Assembly: GCF_024707525.1 (NCBI RefSeq)
Contig: NZ_CP062231.1
Location: forward strand, 992,001-1,056,000
Direction: 5' to 3'
Length of the DNA stretch: 64,000 bases
From: Rhizobium sp. TH2
Lineage (GTDB): Bacteria; Pseudomonadota; Alphaproteobacteria; Rhizobiales; Rhizobiaceae
Positions 9,129 to 20,893 of this stretch are shown here, piece by piece. The notes below the pieces were generated by a model. It had not been told where the DNA came from. It made no database searches and was given only the letters and a program-made list of their open reading frames with translations. Positions within the stretch are counted from its first letter, which is position 1, and each line of letters begins with the position of its first letter. A program made the translations under genes and the position numbers.

Positions 9129-9866
9129 ATGACCCGGTCAATTGGAAAGCACATCCTCCTCGAAATCTGCGTCGATGACCTCGCTGGATTGGAGGCGGCC
9201 GTCGAAGGCGGTGCCGACCGCATTGAACTCTGCAGCGCCCTCGCGCTCGGCGGGCTGACGCCCTCGGCGGGGCTGATGGAGGTCGCCGCGACGTTCGACA
9301 TTCCATGCAACGCCATGATCCGCCCGCGCGCCGGCGATTTCGTTTATAGCGATGAGGAGGTCGATATCATGCTGGCGGATATCGAGGCGGCGCGCCGTGC
9401 CGGCCTCGCCGGCGTGGTGCTCGGCGCCAGCCTGGCCGATGGCCGGCTCGACCGCATGGTTCTCGATGTGCTGGTGAAAGCCGCGAACGGCCTCGACCTC
9501 ACGCTGCATCGCGCTTTCGATCTGGTGCCGAAAATTCCCGAGGCGGTGGAGATTGCGGTGAAGCTCGGCTTCTCCCGGATCCTGACATCGGGAGGCGCGA
9601 AGACTGCCATCGAGGGCATCGGTGGCCTCAAGCAAGCGATGGACGCCGCCAGCGGCCGCATTTCAATCATGCCCGGTTCGGGCATCTCGGCGGACAACGC
9701 CGCGCAATTCCTCGATCTCGGCGTATCGGAAATCCACGCCTCGTGCTCGTCGCTGGTTCCGGCCGTCGAAGGCCGGATGGTTGAATTCGGCTTTGCTCCT
9801 GATACCGCCAGGCACACCGATGTGGCCAAGGTTCGCGCGCTGAAGCAGGCGATGTCCCTTAAATAG
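9129..9866 (+). CDS. cutC: Copper homeostasis protein CutC family (TIM barrel)
   Basis: 245 residues, the usual family length. Recognisable blocks are 'LLEICVDDLAGLEAAVEGGA' with 'DRIELCSAL..GGLTPS' at the N-terminus, 'MIRPRAGDFVYSDEE' (about 62-76), 'LHRAFDL' and 'RILTSGGA...GI..L', then 'IMPGSGIS' in the phosphate-loop position of the TIM barrel. The family was named from copper tolerance in E. coli, but a role in copper handling is disputed and the catalytic activity is unknown. The start codon follows GGGGGGTGTGCCCAA, and the G-rich run serving as the likely ribosome site belongs to the repeat at 8944-9122. Confidence 0.9.
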   Translation: MTRSIGKHILLEICVDDLAGLEAAVEGGADRIELCSALALGGLTPSAGLMEVAATFDIPCNAMIRPRAGDFVYSDEEVDIMLADIEAARRAGLAGVVLGASLADGRLDRMVLDVLVKAANGLDLTLHRAFDLVPKIPEAVEIAVKLGFSRILTSGGAKTAIEGIGGLKQAMDAASGRISIMPGSGISADNAAQFLDLGVSEIHASCSSLVPAVEGRMVEFGFAPDTARHTDVAKVRALKQAMSLK

Positions 9867-9870
9867 AAAG

Positions 9871-9897
9871 GCCCGGACCGTTCTCGACGGCCCGGGC
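9871..9897 (-). terminator. Hairpin terminator between convergent genes
   Basis: GCCCGG / CCGGGC arms with an inner CCG/CGG extension. On the minus strand the stem is followed by CTTTCTATTT, so it mainly serves the small gene and aceA. Confidence 0.6.
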
Positions 9898-9924
9898 AGG
9901 CACCATTTTACGGGTGCAGGGAAA

Positions 9925-10158
9925 TCATTGTGCCTGGGTCACGATGACGGGGATCATCAGGTCGCCCCAATTGCCCTCGTTGTGATGCCGCGCCGAGCGG
10001 ATCAGCTCGACCGAGACGCCGGCATCGACCGCCTTCATCACGGCGTGGTTGAGGCGGTGCAGGTCGTTGGCGACCATGCGGATCGCCGCCTGCTGCTCGG
10101 CACTCATCGCGGTGGCTTGCTCTTCGGCGCGTTCCTTGACTCGGGTCTGGACACTCAT
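9925..10158 (-). CDS. Conserved small protein downstream of aceA
   Basis: 77 residues from the ATG at 10158, which has GAGGAG seven bases upstream; a longer reading starting at 10218 lacks this. The sequence is charged and helical (SVQTRVKERAEEQATAMSAE, then MVANDLHRLNHAVMKAVDAG) and ends with HHNEGNWGDLMIPVIVTQAQ. It has no signal peptide or membrane segment. It lies 56 bases after the aceA stop on the same strand and ends in a terminator, so it is probably the second gene of an aceA operon. The same arrangement occurs in other rhizobia as far as I recall. Function unknown. Confidence 0.75.
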   Translation of the reverse strand: MSVQTRVKERAEEQATAMSAEQQAAIRMVANDLHRLNHAVMKAVDAGVSVELIRSARHHNEGNWGDLMIPVIVTQAQ

Positions 10159-10214
10159 GGCATTTCTCCTCTTGTGATCTGGGGTTCTTGATAGTCTTGG
10201 TCCGGGATATTCGC

Positions 10215-11504
<1,290 letters not shown>

Positions 11505-11582
11505 AATAGTCTCCCGTCGCTTTTCCAGTGGTGCGGATGCCGACTTGGGGATCGGCTATTCGCGTCAATTCGATATGACGAG

Positions 11583-11723
11583 ATTTACATTGCATTGCGA
11601 AGAGACGCCATAGAGAGCCTGAAAATCTCGACAAAATTCGAGTAACCCTGTCTTGAATTTTACAGGATCGTCATGTAAATCTGTAAATCATGTAAATGTG
11701 TTAGCAGGATCGTTGTCTGTAAA
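11583..11723. promoter_or_regulatory. Cluster of six TGTAAA(T) motifs between aceA and its probable regulator
   Basis: TGTAAAT occurs as direct repeats at 11674, 11682 and 11691 (8- and 9-base steps), TGTAAA at 11718, and the inverted form TTTACA at 11659-11664 and ATTTACA at 11583-11589. The copy at 11583 lies nearest aceA and points towards it. The arrangement is what an operator array for the adjacent ScfR/RamB-like protein would look like; binding is inferred. Confidence 0.55.
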
Positions 11724-11734
11724 GGATATTACAA

Positions 11735-13150
11735 ATGGCTGAGGCCAAGATCTTCGCCGGTCCCCGTGTGCGCCGTCTCCGCAACGGTCTGGGTATCACC
11801 CAAACAGCGATGGCCGAGGGCCTCGGCATCTCGCCGTCCTATCTCAATCTCATCGAGCGCAATCAGCGGCCACTCACGGTCCAGCTCATCCTCAAGATGG
11901 CGTCGGTCTACAAGATCGACATCGAGGACTTGCAGGGCGAAACCGGTTCGGTCGCGAGCGAACTGCGACAGGTCTTCGCCGATCCGCTGCTGGCTGGCGA
12001 GGTGCCCGGCGGCGAGGAACTGGTGGAGGTCGCCGAAGCCGCACCCAATGCGGCCCAGGGCATGATCAAGCTGCACCGCGCCTATCGCGAGCAGGCGGCC
12101 CGGCTCTCCGATCTTGCCGGCCTGCTGGCGGAAGCCGGGCACGACCCCGCGCTGTCCGGCGCGCGACTTCCCATGGACGAGGTCCGCGACCGGCTGGAGA
12201 ACCGCCCCAATTTCCATGCAGCGATCGAGGACGCGGCCGAAGCCTTCTATGCGCGCATCGGCGGGGGTGAGGATGTCGGGACGGTGCTGCGTGAATGGCT
12301 GCGCGCCGAGCACGGCATCGTCGTCCGCACGCTGCCCATCCATGCCATGCCCAATCTCCGGCGCCGCTACGACCGCCATTCGATGCGGCTTTTTCTATCC
12401 GAGCGACTCTATCCGCACGACCAGTTGCGGGAGATCGCCCAGGAGGCCTGCCAGATCGCGCTCCGTGACGAGATATCGGCCGCTCTAGATGCGCTTGGCC
12501 TGTCCACCAACGAAGCCAGGCGCATCGCGCGCTTCGAGCTTGCCCGCTATGCCGCGCTCGCGGTGATGATGCCGTATGGTGCCTTCATCACCGCCGCCCG
12601 GCGTGCACGTTATGATGTCGGCATTCTCTGCGCGCGCTTCCGCGTCTCATTCGAGCAGGCGGCAAGCCGGCTCACCAGCATGGGTCGGCCCGATGCGCAG
12701 GGCATTCCCTTCTTCACCATGGAGATCGACATCGCGGGCAATCGCATCCGGCGCTCGGGCGCGGCAGGCTTTCCACAAGCGGCCTTCGGCGGGCAATGTC
12801 CCAAGCTCAATATCCATGCGGCGTTTGCCGCGCCGGGCCAAGTCTTGCCGGAGATTGTCGAGATGCCGGGTGGCGCGCGTTACCTCACCATCGCCCGTAC
12901 GCTGGAAGGCCCGATCGCCGGTTTTGGTGAGCGTGTCCGCCGCACCGCGCTGCTTCTGGCTTGCGAGCAATCCCATGCCGCGGAGACTGCCTATGCCGAA
13001 GCGCTGCCCGGCGGCCCGCCGCTGGCGGTGGGGCCAGCCTGTCGGCTCTGCGAGCGGCCCGGTTGTCTCGCGCGCGCCGAACCGCCGGTCACAAGGCCGC
13101 TAGGTCTTGACGAGATGGTTGCAGGCATGAGTGTCTTCGATTTCCAGTGA
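11735..13150 (+). CDS. ScfR/RamB-type XRE regulator of short-chain fatty acid metabolism
   Basis: 471 residues. Residues ~8-62 are a Cro/C1 helix-turn-helix (RRLRNGLGITQTAMAEGLGI, SPSYLNLIERNQRPLT). Residues ~180-300 are the IrrE/ImmA-like domain (PF06114), but the zinc peptidase HExxH is absent: the position reads REIAQEACQ. The C-terminal DUF2083 domain includes 'CRLCERPGCLARAEPP', a Cys cluster typical of short-chain fatty acyl regulators that sense acyl-CoA or propionyl/acetyl intermediates. Family members such as RamB control isocitrate lyase and malate synthase, and aceA is divergent from this gene. The first codon is 11 bases after the last TGTAAA motif. Confidence 0.9.
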   Translation: MAEAKIFAGPRVRRLRNGLGITQTAMAEGLGISPSYLNLIERNQRPLTVQLILKMASVYKIDIEDLQGETGSVASELRQVFADPLLAGEVPGGEELVEVAEAAPNAAQGMIKLHRAYREQAARLSDLAGLLAEAGHDPALSGARLPMDEVRDRLENRPNFHAAIEDAAEAFYARIGGGEDVGTVLREWLRAEHGIVVRTLPIHAMPNLRRRYDRHSMRLFLSERLYPHDQLREIAQEACQIALRDEISAALDALGLSTNEARRIARFELARYAALAVMMPYGAFITAARRARYDVGILCARFRVSFEQAASRLTSMGRPDAQGIPFFTMEIDIAGNRIRRSGAAGFPQAAFGGQCPKLNIHAAFAAPGQVLPEIVEMPGGARYLTIARTLEGPIAGFGERVRRTALLLACEQSHAAETAYAEALPGGPPLAVGPACRLCERPGCLARAEPPVTRPLGLDEMVAGMSVFDFQ

Positions 13151-13292
13151 AGGCGACGGGCCGACCACACCCTTGTAACGATTTGCAACTTTTTAGTTGT
13201 CGGGCGCTCCAATCCTTTCTAATCTGTTTCTCAGAGTGGGACTCCGGACATAGATCAAAAGCAATTCAAGGCCGGGAAAACAGGAGAATATC

Positions 13293-14390
13293 ATGAAGAA
13301 ACAGCTATTTGGGCTGGCCGCAGGCGTGGCAGCAGCGCTTCTGCTCGCCTCTGCATCGACCGCACAGGAGAAGGTGGTCAACGTCTACAACTGGTCTGAT
13401 TACATCGACAACGCCATCCTCGAAGACTTTACCAAGGAGACCGGTATCAAGGTCGTCTACGACGTCTTCGATTCCAATGAAATCCTCGAGACCAAGCTGC
13501 TCGCGGGCGGTTCGGGCTATGATGTCGTGGTGCCGACCGGTCCGTTCCTGGCGCGCCAGATCCAGGCCGGCGTTTTCCAGAAGCTCGACAAGTCCAAGCT
13601 GCCGAACCTCGCCAACATGTGGCCGCAGGTTTCCGAGCGCCTGGCCAAGTATGATCCGGGCAACGAATATGCCGTCAATTACATGTGGGGCACGTCGGGC
13701 ATCGGCTACAACGTCGCCAAGGTGAAGGCAGCGCTCGGCGATGTGCCGATCGACAGCTGGGATGTGCTGTTCAAGCCGGAAAACGCCGAGAAGCTGAAGG
13801 CCTGCGGCATCAATATCCTCGATGCGCCGGATGAGACATTTGCCATCGCCATGAACTACATCGGCAAGAATCCCGACAGCAAGGAAACGGCCGATATCGA
13901 AGCCGGCGGCGAGGTCTATCAGAAGATCCGTCCCTTCGTGCGCACGTTCAACTCGTCGGCCTATATCGATGAACTCGCCAATGGCGATGCATGCATCACG
14001 CTCGGCTGGTCGGGCGATGTGTTGCAGGCCAAGAGCCGTGCCGAGGAGGCCAAGAACGGCGTCGAAATCAACTATATTATCCCCAAGGAGGGGACCTATA
14101 TGTGGTTCGACAACCTCGCGATTCCCGCAGACGCCAAGAATGTCGAAGAGGCGCATGCCTTTATCAATTACCTGATGAAGCCCGAGGTTATCGCCAAGGC
14201 ATCGAACTACGTTCAATATGCCAACGGCAACCTCGCCTCGCAGAAGTTCATCGACAAATCGGTGCTGGATAATCCCGCGGTCTACCCGTCGGAGGAAACC
14301 ACCAAGAAGCTGTTCACGATCTCGCCTTATGGGCCAAAGGAATCGCGCGTGCTGAACCGGCTCTGGACCACGATCAAGACCGGCAGCTGA
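13293..14390 (+). CDS. potF: Putrescine-type polyamine ABC transporter, periplasmic binding protein
   Basis: 365 residues. A signal peptide (KKQLFGLAAGVAAALLLASA, cleaved after STAQ or nearby) precedes a PotD/PotF-type solute-binding protein. It has the family start 'VNVYNWSDYID' with the ligand-binding Trp and Asp, 'SGYDVVVPTGPFLARQI', 'YMWGTSGIGYN', and 'LGWSGDV' and 'MWFDNLAIP' near the C-terminus. PotF-like features (length near 365, YNWSDYI) argue for putrescine over spermidine, but selectivity is inferred. AGGAGA lies before the ATG. It is the first gene of potFGHI and is followed by a hairpin that may set higher expression of the binding protein. Confidence 0.94.
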   Translation: MKKQLFGLAAGVAAALLLASASTAQEKVVNVYNWSDYIDNAILEDFTKETGIKVVYDVFDSNEILETKLLAGGSGYDVVVPTGPFLARQIQAGVFQKLDKSKLPNLANMWPQVSERLAKYDPGNEYAVNYMWGTSGIGYNVAKVKAALGDVPIDSWDVLFKPENAEKLKACGINILDAPDETFAIAMNYIGKNPDSKETADIEAGGEVYQKIRPFVRTFNSSAYIDELANGDACITLGWSGDVLQAKSRAEEAKNGVEINYIIPKEGTYMWFDNLAIPADAKNVEEAHAFINYLMKPEVIAKASNYVQYANGNLASQKFIDKSVLDNPAVYPSEETTKKLFTISPYGPKESRVLNRLWTTIKTGS

Positions 14391-14404
14391 TACAAGACAA
14401 AGAG

Positions 14405-14431
14405 GGGCGGCTTTTGCCGCCCTTTCTTTTT
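14405..14431 (+). terminator. Intercistronic hairpin between potF and potG
   Basis: A perfect 7-bp stem GGGCGGC / GCCGCCC with a TTTT loop, followed by TTTCTTTTT. In ABC importer operons such hairpins protect the binding-protein mRNA or partly terminate transcription, giving more binding protein than membrane subunits. Confidence 0.75.
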
Positions 14432-14498
14432 CCGGCTGTCGCCGGCAATCAACAATGCGACGATCAATCAAGATTTGCGAATATGGGGCGCAGGCGAA

Positions 14499-15644
14499 AT
14501 GGCGAAGTCACTCGGACCGGTCAAACGTAAATTCATGCCGTGGACCGACCCAAACTCGGTACCCTTCATCCGGTTCGAGAAGATCACCAAGCGCTTCGGC
14601 GATTTCGTCGCGGTCAACGACCTCACCCTTGATATCTACGAGAAGGAGTTCTTCTCGTTGCTCGGTCCTTCCGGCTGCGGCAAGACCACGCTGATGCGCA
14701 TGCTGGCGGGCTTCGAGGAGCCGACCGAGGGCCGCATCCTGCTGCAGGGCAAGGATATTTCAGGCGTGCCGCCCTACAAGCGGCCGACCAACATGATGTT
14801 CCAGTCCTACGCACTCTTCCCGCATATGACAGTCGAGAAGAACGTCGCCTTCGGCCTCGAGCAGGATAAGCTTCCCAAGAGCGAGATCGATGGCCGGGTT
14901 CAGGAAATGCTGAAACTCGTCAAGCTCGATCAGTTCGCCAAGCGCAAGCCCAGCCAGCTCTCCGGGGGCCAGCGCCAGCGCGTCGCCCTTGCCCGCTCGC
15001 TCGCCAAACGACCGAAAGTGTTGCTGCTCGATGAGCCGCTCGGCGCGCTCGACCGCAAGCTCCGCGAGGAGACCCAGTTCGAACTCATGGATATCCAGCA
15101 CACGCTGGGCCTGACCTTCCTCATCGTCACCCACGACCAGGAGGAAGCAATGACCGTCTCCGACCGCATCGCGGTCATGGACAAGGGCATCATCATGCAG
15201 ATCGCCACGCCCGCCGAGATCTATGAGGCGCCGAATTCGCGCTATGTGGCCGACTTCATCGGCGATATCAACATCTTCGAGGCGAGGGTGACCGGCAAGG
15301 AAGGTTCGCTGGTCACGATCGATTCCGAAGGACTCTCGGTGCGGATAGATCAACCCGAATGCCCGGCGGTCGCGGGCAATGAAGTGGCCTTTGCCATCCG
15401 CCCGGAAAAGGTGCGGATTTCGCTCGATGCCCCGGCCGATCCTGGCTTCAACAGCGTCAACGGCGAAGTCTTCGACATCGGCTATCTCGGCGACTTCTCG
15501 GTGTTCCTCGTCAAGATGGCAGACGGCCGTGTCATGCGCGCCGCACAGGCCAACGTCTCGCGCCTCGTCGACCGGCCCATCACCTTCGGCGACAAAGTCT
15601 GGCTGACCTGGCCGGCCGATGCCGGCATCGTGCTGACGCGTTGA
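14499..15644 (+). CDS. potG: Polyamine ABC transporter ATP-binding protein
   Basis: 381 residues from the ATG at 14499 (MAKSLGPVKRKFMPWTDP); a TTG eight codons earlier is in frame but adds nothing typical. Walker A is GPSGCGKTT, the signature is LSGGQRQRVALARSLA, Walker B is VLLLDEPLGALD, and the H-loop is VTHDQEEA. The C-terminal TOBE domain (about 290-381) fits PotA/PotG. The protein energises uptake from the cytoplasmic face with PotH and PotI. PotH starts 12 bases after the stop codon. Confidence 0.94.
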   Translation: MAKSLGPVKRKFMPWTDPNSVPFIRFEKITKRFGDFVAVNDLTLDIYEKEFFSLLGPSGCGKTTLMRMLAGFEEPTEGRILLQGKDISGVPPYKRPTNMMFQSYALFPHMTVEKNVAFGLEQDKLPKSEIDGRVQEMLKLVKLDQFAKRKPSQLSGGQRQRVALARSLAKRPKVLLLDEPLGALDRKLREETQFELMDIQHTLGLTFLIVTHDQEEAMTVSDRIAVMDKGIIMQIATPAEIYEAPNSRYVADFIGDINIFEARVTGKEGSLVTIDSEGLSVRIDQPECPAVAGNEVAFAIRPEKVRISLDAPADPGFNSVNGEVFDIGYLGDFSVFLVKMADGRVMRAAQANVSRLVDRPITFGDKVWLTWPADAGIVLTR

Positions 15645-15656
15645 GGGGGCAAGTCC

Positions 15657-16559
15657 ATGGCAACCAATCTCGACACGCGCAAGAACCCGGCCAGATGGCT
15701 GATCGTCATCGTGCCCTATTTCTGGCTGGCACTCTTTTTCCTGGCCCCTTTCTTCATCGTCCTGAAGATTTCGTTCTCGGACCTTGCGATTTCGATGCCG
15801 CCCTATACGCCCCAGTTCACGGGCTTCGCGAATATTGGCCAGTTCTTCTCGCAACTTGATTTCGAGAACTATTTCTTTCTCGGCACCGATGCGCTCTATG
15901 TCAGCGCCTATCTGAATTCCCTGCGCATAGCGGTGATCTCTACGCTGTTGCTGCTGCTGATCGGATATCCGATCGCACTTGCCATGGCGCGCGCGCCGGC
16001 CACCATCCGCCCGACGTTGCTGATGCTGGTGATCCTGCCGTTCTGGACATCGTTCCTGATCCGCGTCTATGCATGGATCGGCATTCTGAAGCCCGAAGGC
16101 CTGCTGACCGTGATGTTCCAGTCGATCGGCATCCTGGGACCGGATGAACAGGTCAACATTTTTCGCACCGACTATGCGGTCTTCATCGGCATCGTCTATT
16201 CCTATCTCCCTTTCATGATCCTGCCGCTTTATGCGTCGCTGGAAAAGATGGATGGCTCGCTGCTCGAGGCCGCGAGCGATCTTGGCTGTCCGCCATGGAA
16301 GACGTTCTGGAAGGTAACCTTCCCGTTGTCGCTCCCGGGCGTCATCGCCGGCTCCATGATTTGCTTCATCCCGATCACCGGCGAGTTCGTCATCCCCGAC
16401 CTGCTCGGCGGTGCCGATACCTTGATGATCGGCAAGACGCTCTGGACGGAATTCTCCGCGAACCGTGACTGGCCGCTGGCGTCAGCCGTGGCGGTGCTCT
16501 TGCTTCTGATTCTGGTCGTGCCGATCATGATCTTCCAGAACCAGCAGCAGAAAGCGTGA
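15657..16559 (+). CDS. potH: Polyamine ABC transporter permease PotH
   Basis: 300 residues with six membrane segments. The EAA loop that docks on the ATPase reads 'LLEAASDLGCPPWKTFWKVT' (about 200-220), followed by 'PLSLPGVIAGSM'. The first membrane segment (LIVIVPYFWLALFFLAPFFI) and the 'NYFFLGTDALYVSAYLNSLR' periplasmic region are typical of PotH. GGGGGC precedes the start codon by a few bases, and the PotI start lies 10 bases after the stop codon. Confidence 0.93.
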   Translation: MATNLDTRKNPARWLIVIVPYFWLALFFLAPFFIVLKISFSDLAISMPPYTPQFTGFANIGQFFSQLDFENYFFLGTDALYVSAYLNSLRIAVISTLLLLLIGYPIALAMARAPATIRPTLLMLVILPFWTSFLIRVYAWIGILKPEGLLTVMFQSIGILGPDEQVNIFRTDYAVFIGIVYSYLPFMILPLYASLEKMDGSLLEAASDLGCPPWKTFWKVTFPLSLPGVIAGSMICFIPITGEFVIPDLLGGADTLMIGKTLWTEFSANRDWPLASAVAVLLLLILVVPIMIFQNQQQKA

Positions 16560-16569
16560 GGAGAGAGCC

Positions 16570-17385
16570 ATGAAATCTTCACGCTTCGACCCGATCGTCC
16601 TGACCCTGGGCTTCCTGTTCCTCTACATCCCGATCCTGCTGCTCGTCATCTTCTCGTTCAATGCCTCAAAGCTCGTCACTGTCTGGGGCGGTTTCTCGAC
16701 ACACTGGTATGTCGCCATGTGGAATAACCAGGGGCTGATGGACGCGGCCTGGATCACCATCCGCGTCGCACTCCTCAGTGCCACCATTGCCACTGTCCTT
16801 GGCACGCTTGCCGCGTTGGCCTTGACGCGCTTCATGCGCTTCCCGGGCCGCATGTTGTTCTCGGGCATGATCTACGCGCCGATCGTCATGCCGGAGGTGA
16901 TCACCGGCCTCTCGATGCTGTTGCTCTTCGTCGCCGTCGGCATGGACCGCGGTTTCTGGACGGTGACGATCGCGCTGACGACATTCAGCATGTGTTATGT
17001 TGCGATCGTCGTGCAATCCCGGCTCGTGACGTTCGACATGAGCCTCGAGGAAGCGGCACTCGATCTCGGATGCCCGCCGGTCAAGACCTTCTTCAAGATC
17101 ACCCTGCCGCTGATCTTTCCCGCCGTCATCGCCGGCTGGATGCTGGCTTTCACGCTGTCGCTCGACGATCTCGTGATCGCTAACTTCACCACGGGACCGG
17201 GTGCCACGACGCTGCCGATCAAGATCTACAGCCAGGTGCGACTCGGCGTGACGCCGGAGATCAACGCAATCAGCACTATCCTCATCGCCTTCGTGACGTC
17301 TGGCGTGATCATTGCGTCCCTGATGACAAAACGCGCGGAAGTGCAGCGCCAGCGCGACGAGCGCGCGGCGATGGCGTTGCCTTGA
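16570..17385 (+). CDS. potI: Polyamine ABC transporter permease PotI
   Basis: 271 residues, six membrane segments. The EAA motif is 'LEEAALDLGCPPVKTFFKIT' (about 157-177). 'YAPIVMPEVITGLSMLLLF' and 'SLDDLVIANFTTGPGATTLP' are the conserved PotI/PotC segments. It is the last gene of the potFGHI operon; the following DUF6460 gene converges 10 bases after its stop codon, with no obvious terminator between them. Together the four genes code for a full importer. Confidence 0.93.
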   Translation: MKSSRFDPIVLTLGFLFLYIPILLLVIFSFNASKLVTVWGGFSTHWYVAMWNNQGLMDAAWITIRVALLSATIATVLGTLAALALTRFMRFPGRMLFSGMIYAPIVMPEVITGLSMLLLFVAVGMDRGFWTVTIALTTFSMCYVAIVVQSRLVTFDMSLEEAALDLGCPPVKTFFKITLPLIFPAVIAGWMLAFTLSLDDLVIANFTTGPGATTLPIKIYSQVRLGVTPEINAISTILIAFVTSGVIIASLMTKRAEVQRQRDERAAMALP

Positions 17386-17394
17386 AAAAAGCTG

Positions 17395-17646
17395 CTATTC
17401 GTCGCTCGAACGCGGTGGCAGGAAGAGATAGGCGAAGAACCAGACCGGCAGGATGATCACCGCGCCGAGCAGCACATTGGGGATCGCCCATGCGATGAAG
17501 CGGGCGAGGTATTCCCACGCTTCGAGCGGGGTCAGGCCGATCGACGTCAGGATTTTCTCCGCCGATAGCCCGAACAGATTCATCAGCGCGCCCGCGATCA
17601 GCGATGCGAGCAGAAGCTTCAGCAGGCCTGTGACGAATTGGTTCAA
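17395..17646 (-). CDS. DUF6460-type small membrane protein
   Basis: 83 residues with two hydrophobic segments (LLKLLLASLIAGALMNLFGL at the start and AIPNVLLGAVIILPVWFFAY near the end) separated by an amphipathic stretch with 'PLEAWEYLARF'. This matches my recollection of DUF6460, a Rhizobiales family of small two-helix membrane proteins of unknown function. It converges with potI and is otherwise isolated. Confidence 0.7.
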   Translation of the reverse strand: MNQFVTGLLKLLLASLIAGALMNLFGLSAEKILTSIGLTPLEAWEYLARFIAWAIPNVLLGAVIILPVWFFAYLFLPPRSSDE

Positions 17647-17842
17647 GGCAGTCCCCGGGTCATTCCAGAGAATTTTATCGAATATTGGTAAACAATTGGC
17701 TGATGCCGAAGGCGTCGCCTGACAGGTCGCCGTTTCTCTGCCATCCCATGCCGCGTTCGGGCTTGCGATTTCCCTCGATCCGCGTTCTGTTGCAATGCAG
17801 CGAACGAGTTGCTATGCCGCCAGCATCACCGTGGAGGGTCGT

Positions 17843-19795
<1,953 letters not shown>

Positions 19796-19806
19796 TACTT
19801 TAAGAC

Positions 19807-19832
19807 GGCGGCATCCGTGATCGGATGCCGCC
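19807..19832. terminator. Hairpin between convergent acsA and the cupin gene
   Basis: A perfect 10-bp stem GGCGGCATCC / GGATGCCGCC with a six-base loop. It has no clear T run on the plus strand, but it lies eleven bases past the acsA stop and seven before the end of the opposing gene. Confidence 0.55.
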
Positions 19833-19839
19833 TGAACCA

Positions 19840-20193
19840 TCATTTCAATTTGATGGCAAAATGCTTGCGGATAGGCTCTTCGATCTTCCACGTGCCCTTG
19901 AAGCCAGGCTCGATCACGAAGGCGTCGCCGGGGCCGAGCACGACAGGCTTGCCGCCTTCGGCCGTGATCGTCACGCGGCCTTTCATCATGTGGACGAATT
20001 CGTATTCGTTATAGACGGCGTGATAGGTGCCCGGCGTGGCTTCCCAATAGCCCGAGATCATGCTGCCGTCTTCCGAAGTGTGCAGTACCCATGTCTTCAT
20101 CGACGGTGAGCCCTCGACGACGGTCCAGCCTTCCATATCGGCGGTATCGGGTTCGGATGACGCCGGATCGGCGAGCTTTACAGCATATTCCAT
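19840..20193 (-). CDS. Cupin domain protein (DUF861/EutQ-like)
   Basis: 117 residues from the ATG at 20193 (GAGGAA just upstream). A single cupin barrel: 'GYWEATPGTYHAVYNEYEFV' then 'MMKGRVTITAEGGKPVVLGP' and 'GDAFVIEPGFKGTWKIEEP'. This is the (S)-ureidoglycine aminohydrolase/EutQ-like 'cupin_3' pattern, in which the first His is often replaced. Many such orphan cupins occur in rhizobia; the ligand is unknown. The 'PGTYHA...EFVHMMKGR' block retains possible metal ligands (His, Glu, His). Confidence 0.8.
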   Translation of the reverse strand: MEYAVKLADPASSEPDTADMEGWTVVEGSPSMKTWVLHTSEDGSMISGYWEATPGTYHAVYNEYEFVHMMKGRVTITAEGGKPVVLGPGDAFVIEPGFKGTWKIEEPIRKHFAIKLK

Positions 20194-20428
20194 GGTTCCT
20201 CGCAAAGGTTGGCCCGGTATGTCCGGGCTGGCAGGTTGAAGACGGTGCCAGAAAGAAAAGCAAGCCCGTGCCGCCGCACATTCTCCCCTGGAGATGACAA
20301 CCTAGTGATCCTCTCCGGCAGGTCTGTTCCATTTGCGAAGTTGCCGGACGGGCCGGGTGAAACACGCCGCCCGCACATGGCATTATAGCCCCGGACATGC
20401 CATTCCGGGGCTGGCACGTCGTGGAAAG

Positions 20429-20893
20429 TCAGATCATTGTTTCCAGCCGCGCGTAGCTGTCTTCCATTCCGTGCTCCATGCCACTCGCCAGCATCGCGGT
20501 GCGTGTCTCGCTGTTCGGCAGCGTCATCCGCATCGTCATCTTCGTGCCTGTGCCATCCGGCTCGAACCGCGTCTCGACATGGTTGTCCGGCGTCGGGTCG
20601 GGCAGGTGCATACGTTCCACATGCACGATCTTGCTGAACGGCACGAGTTCCACGAACTCGCCCGTCAGGTAGAATCCGTTGCCGTTGCCATCGGCCCATT
20701 CGTAGCGGATCTTGCCTCCGGGCTTCGCTTCGTTGATGCAGACGGGCATGGTCCAGCCCGGCGGGCCGAGCATCCATTTCTGCACCAGCGATGTCTCGGT
20801 ATGGGCGCGGTAGACAGCCTCCGGCGGCGCCTTGAAGTTGCGGGTGACGATTACATGCGTGTCGCCTTCGGTCCTCAGTTCCAGCTTGCTCAT
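20429..20893 (-). CDS. SRPBCC (AHSA1-like) domain protein
   Basis: 154 residues starting at the ATG on 20893, which has GAGGAG nine bases upstream. The START/Bet v1-like fold is indicated by 'VIVTRNFKAPPEAVYRAHTE', 'VQKWMLGPPGWTMPVC', 'YEWADGNGNGFYLTGEFVEL' and 'TRFEPDGTGTKMTMRMTLPN'. AHSA1-like proteins of this size are almost always paired with an ArsR repressor, as here: the repressor stop and this ATG overlap as ATGA. The ligand is unknown; the pocket may bind a hydrophobic small molecule. The gene ends without a clear terminator. Confidence 0.88.
   Translation of the reverse strand: MSKLELRTEGDTHVIVTRNFKAPPEAVYRAHTETSLVQKWMLGPPGWTMPVCINEAKPGGKIRYEWADGNGNGFYLTGEFVELVPFSKIVHVERMHLPDPTPDNHVETRFEPDGTGTKMTMRMTLPNSETRTAMLASGMEHGMEDSYARLETMI

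Noticed and set aside
14475..14498. TTG start for potG eight codons upstream
   Set aside because: The ATG at 14499 gives the usual PotG N-terminus (MAKSLG...PWTDP); the extra residues have no support.
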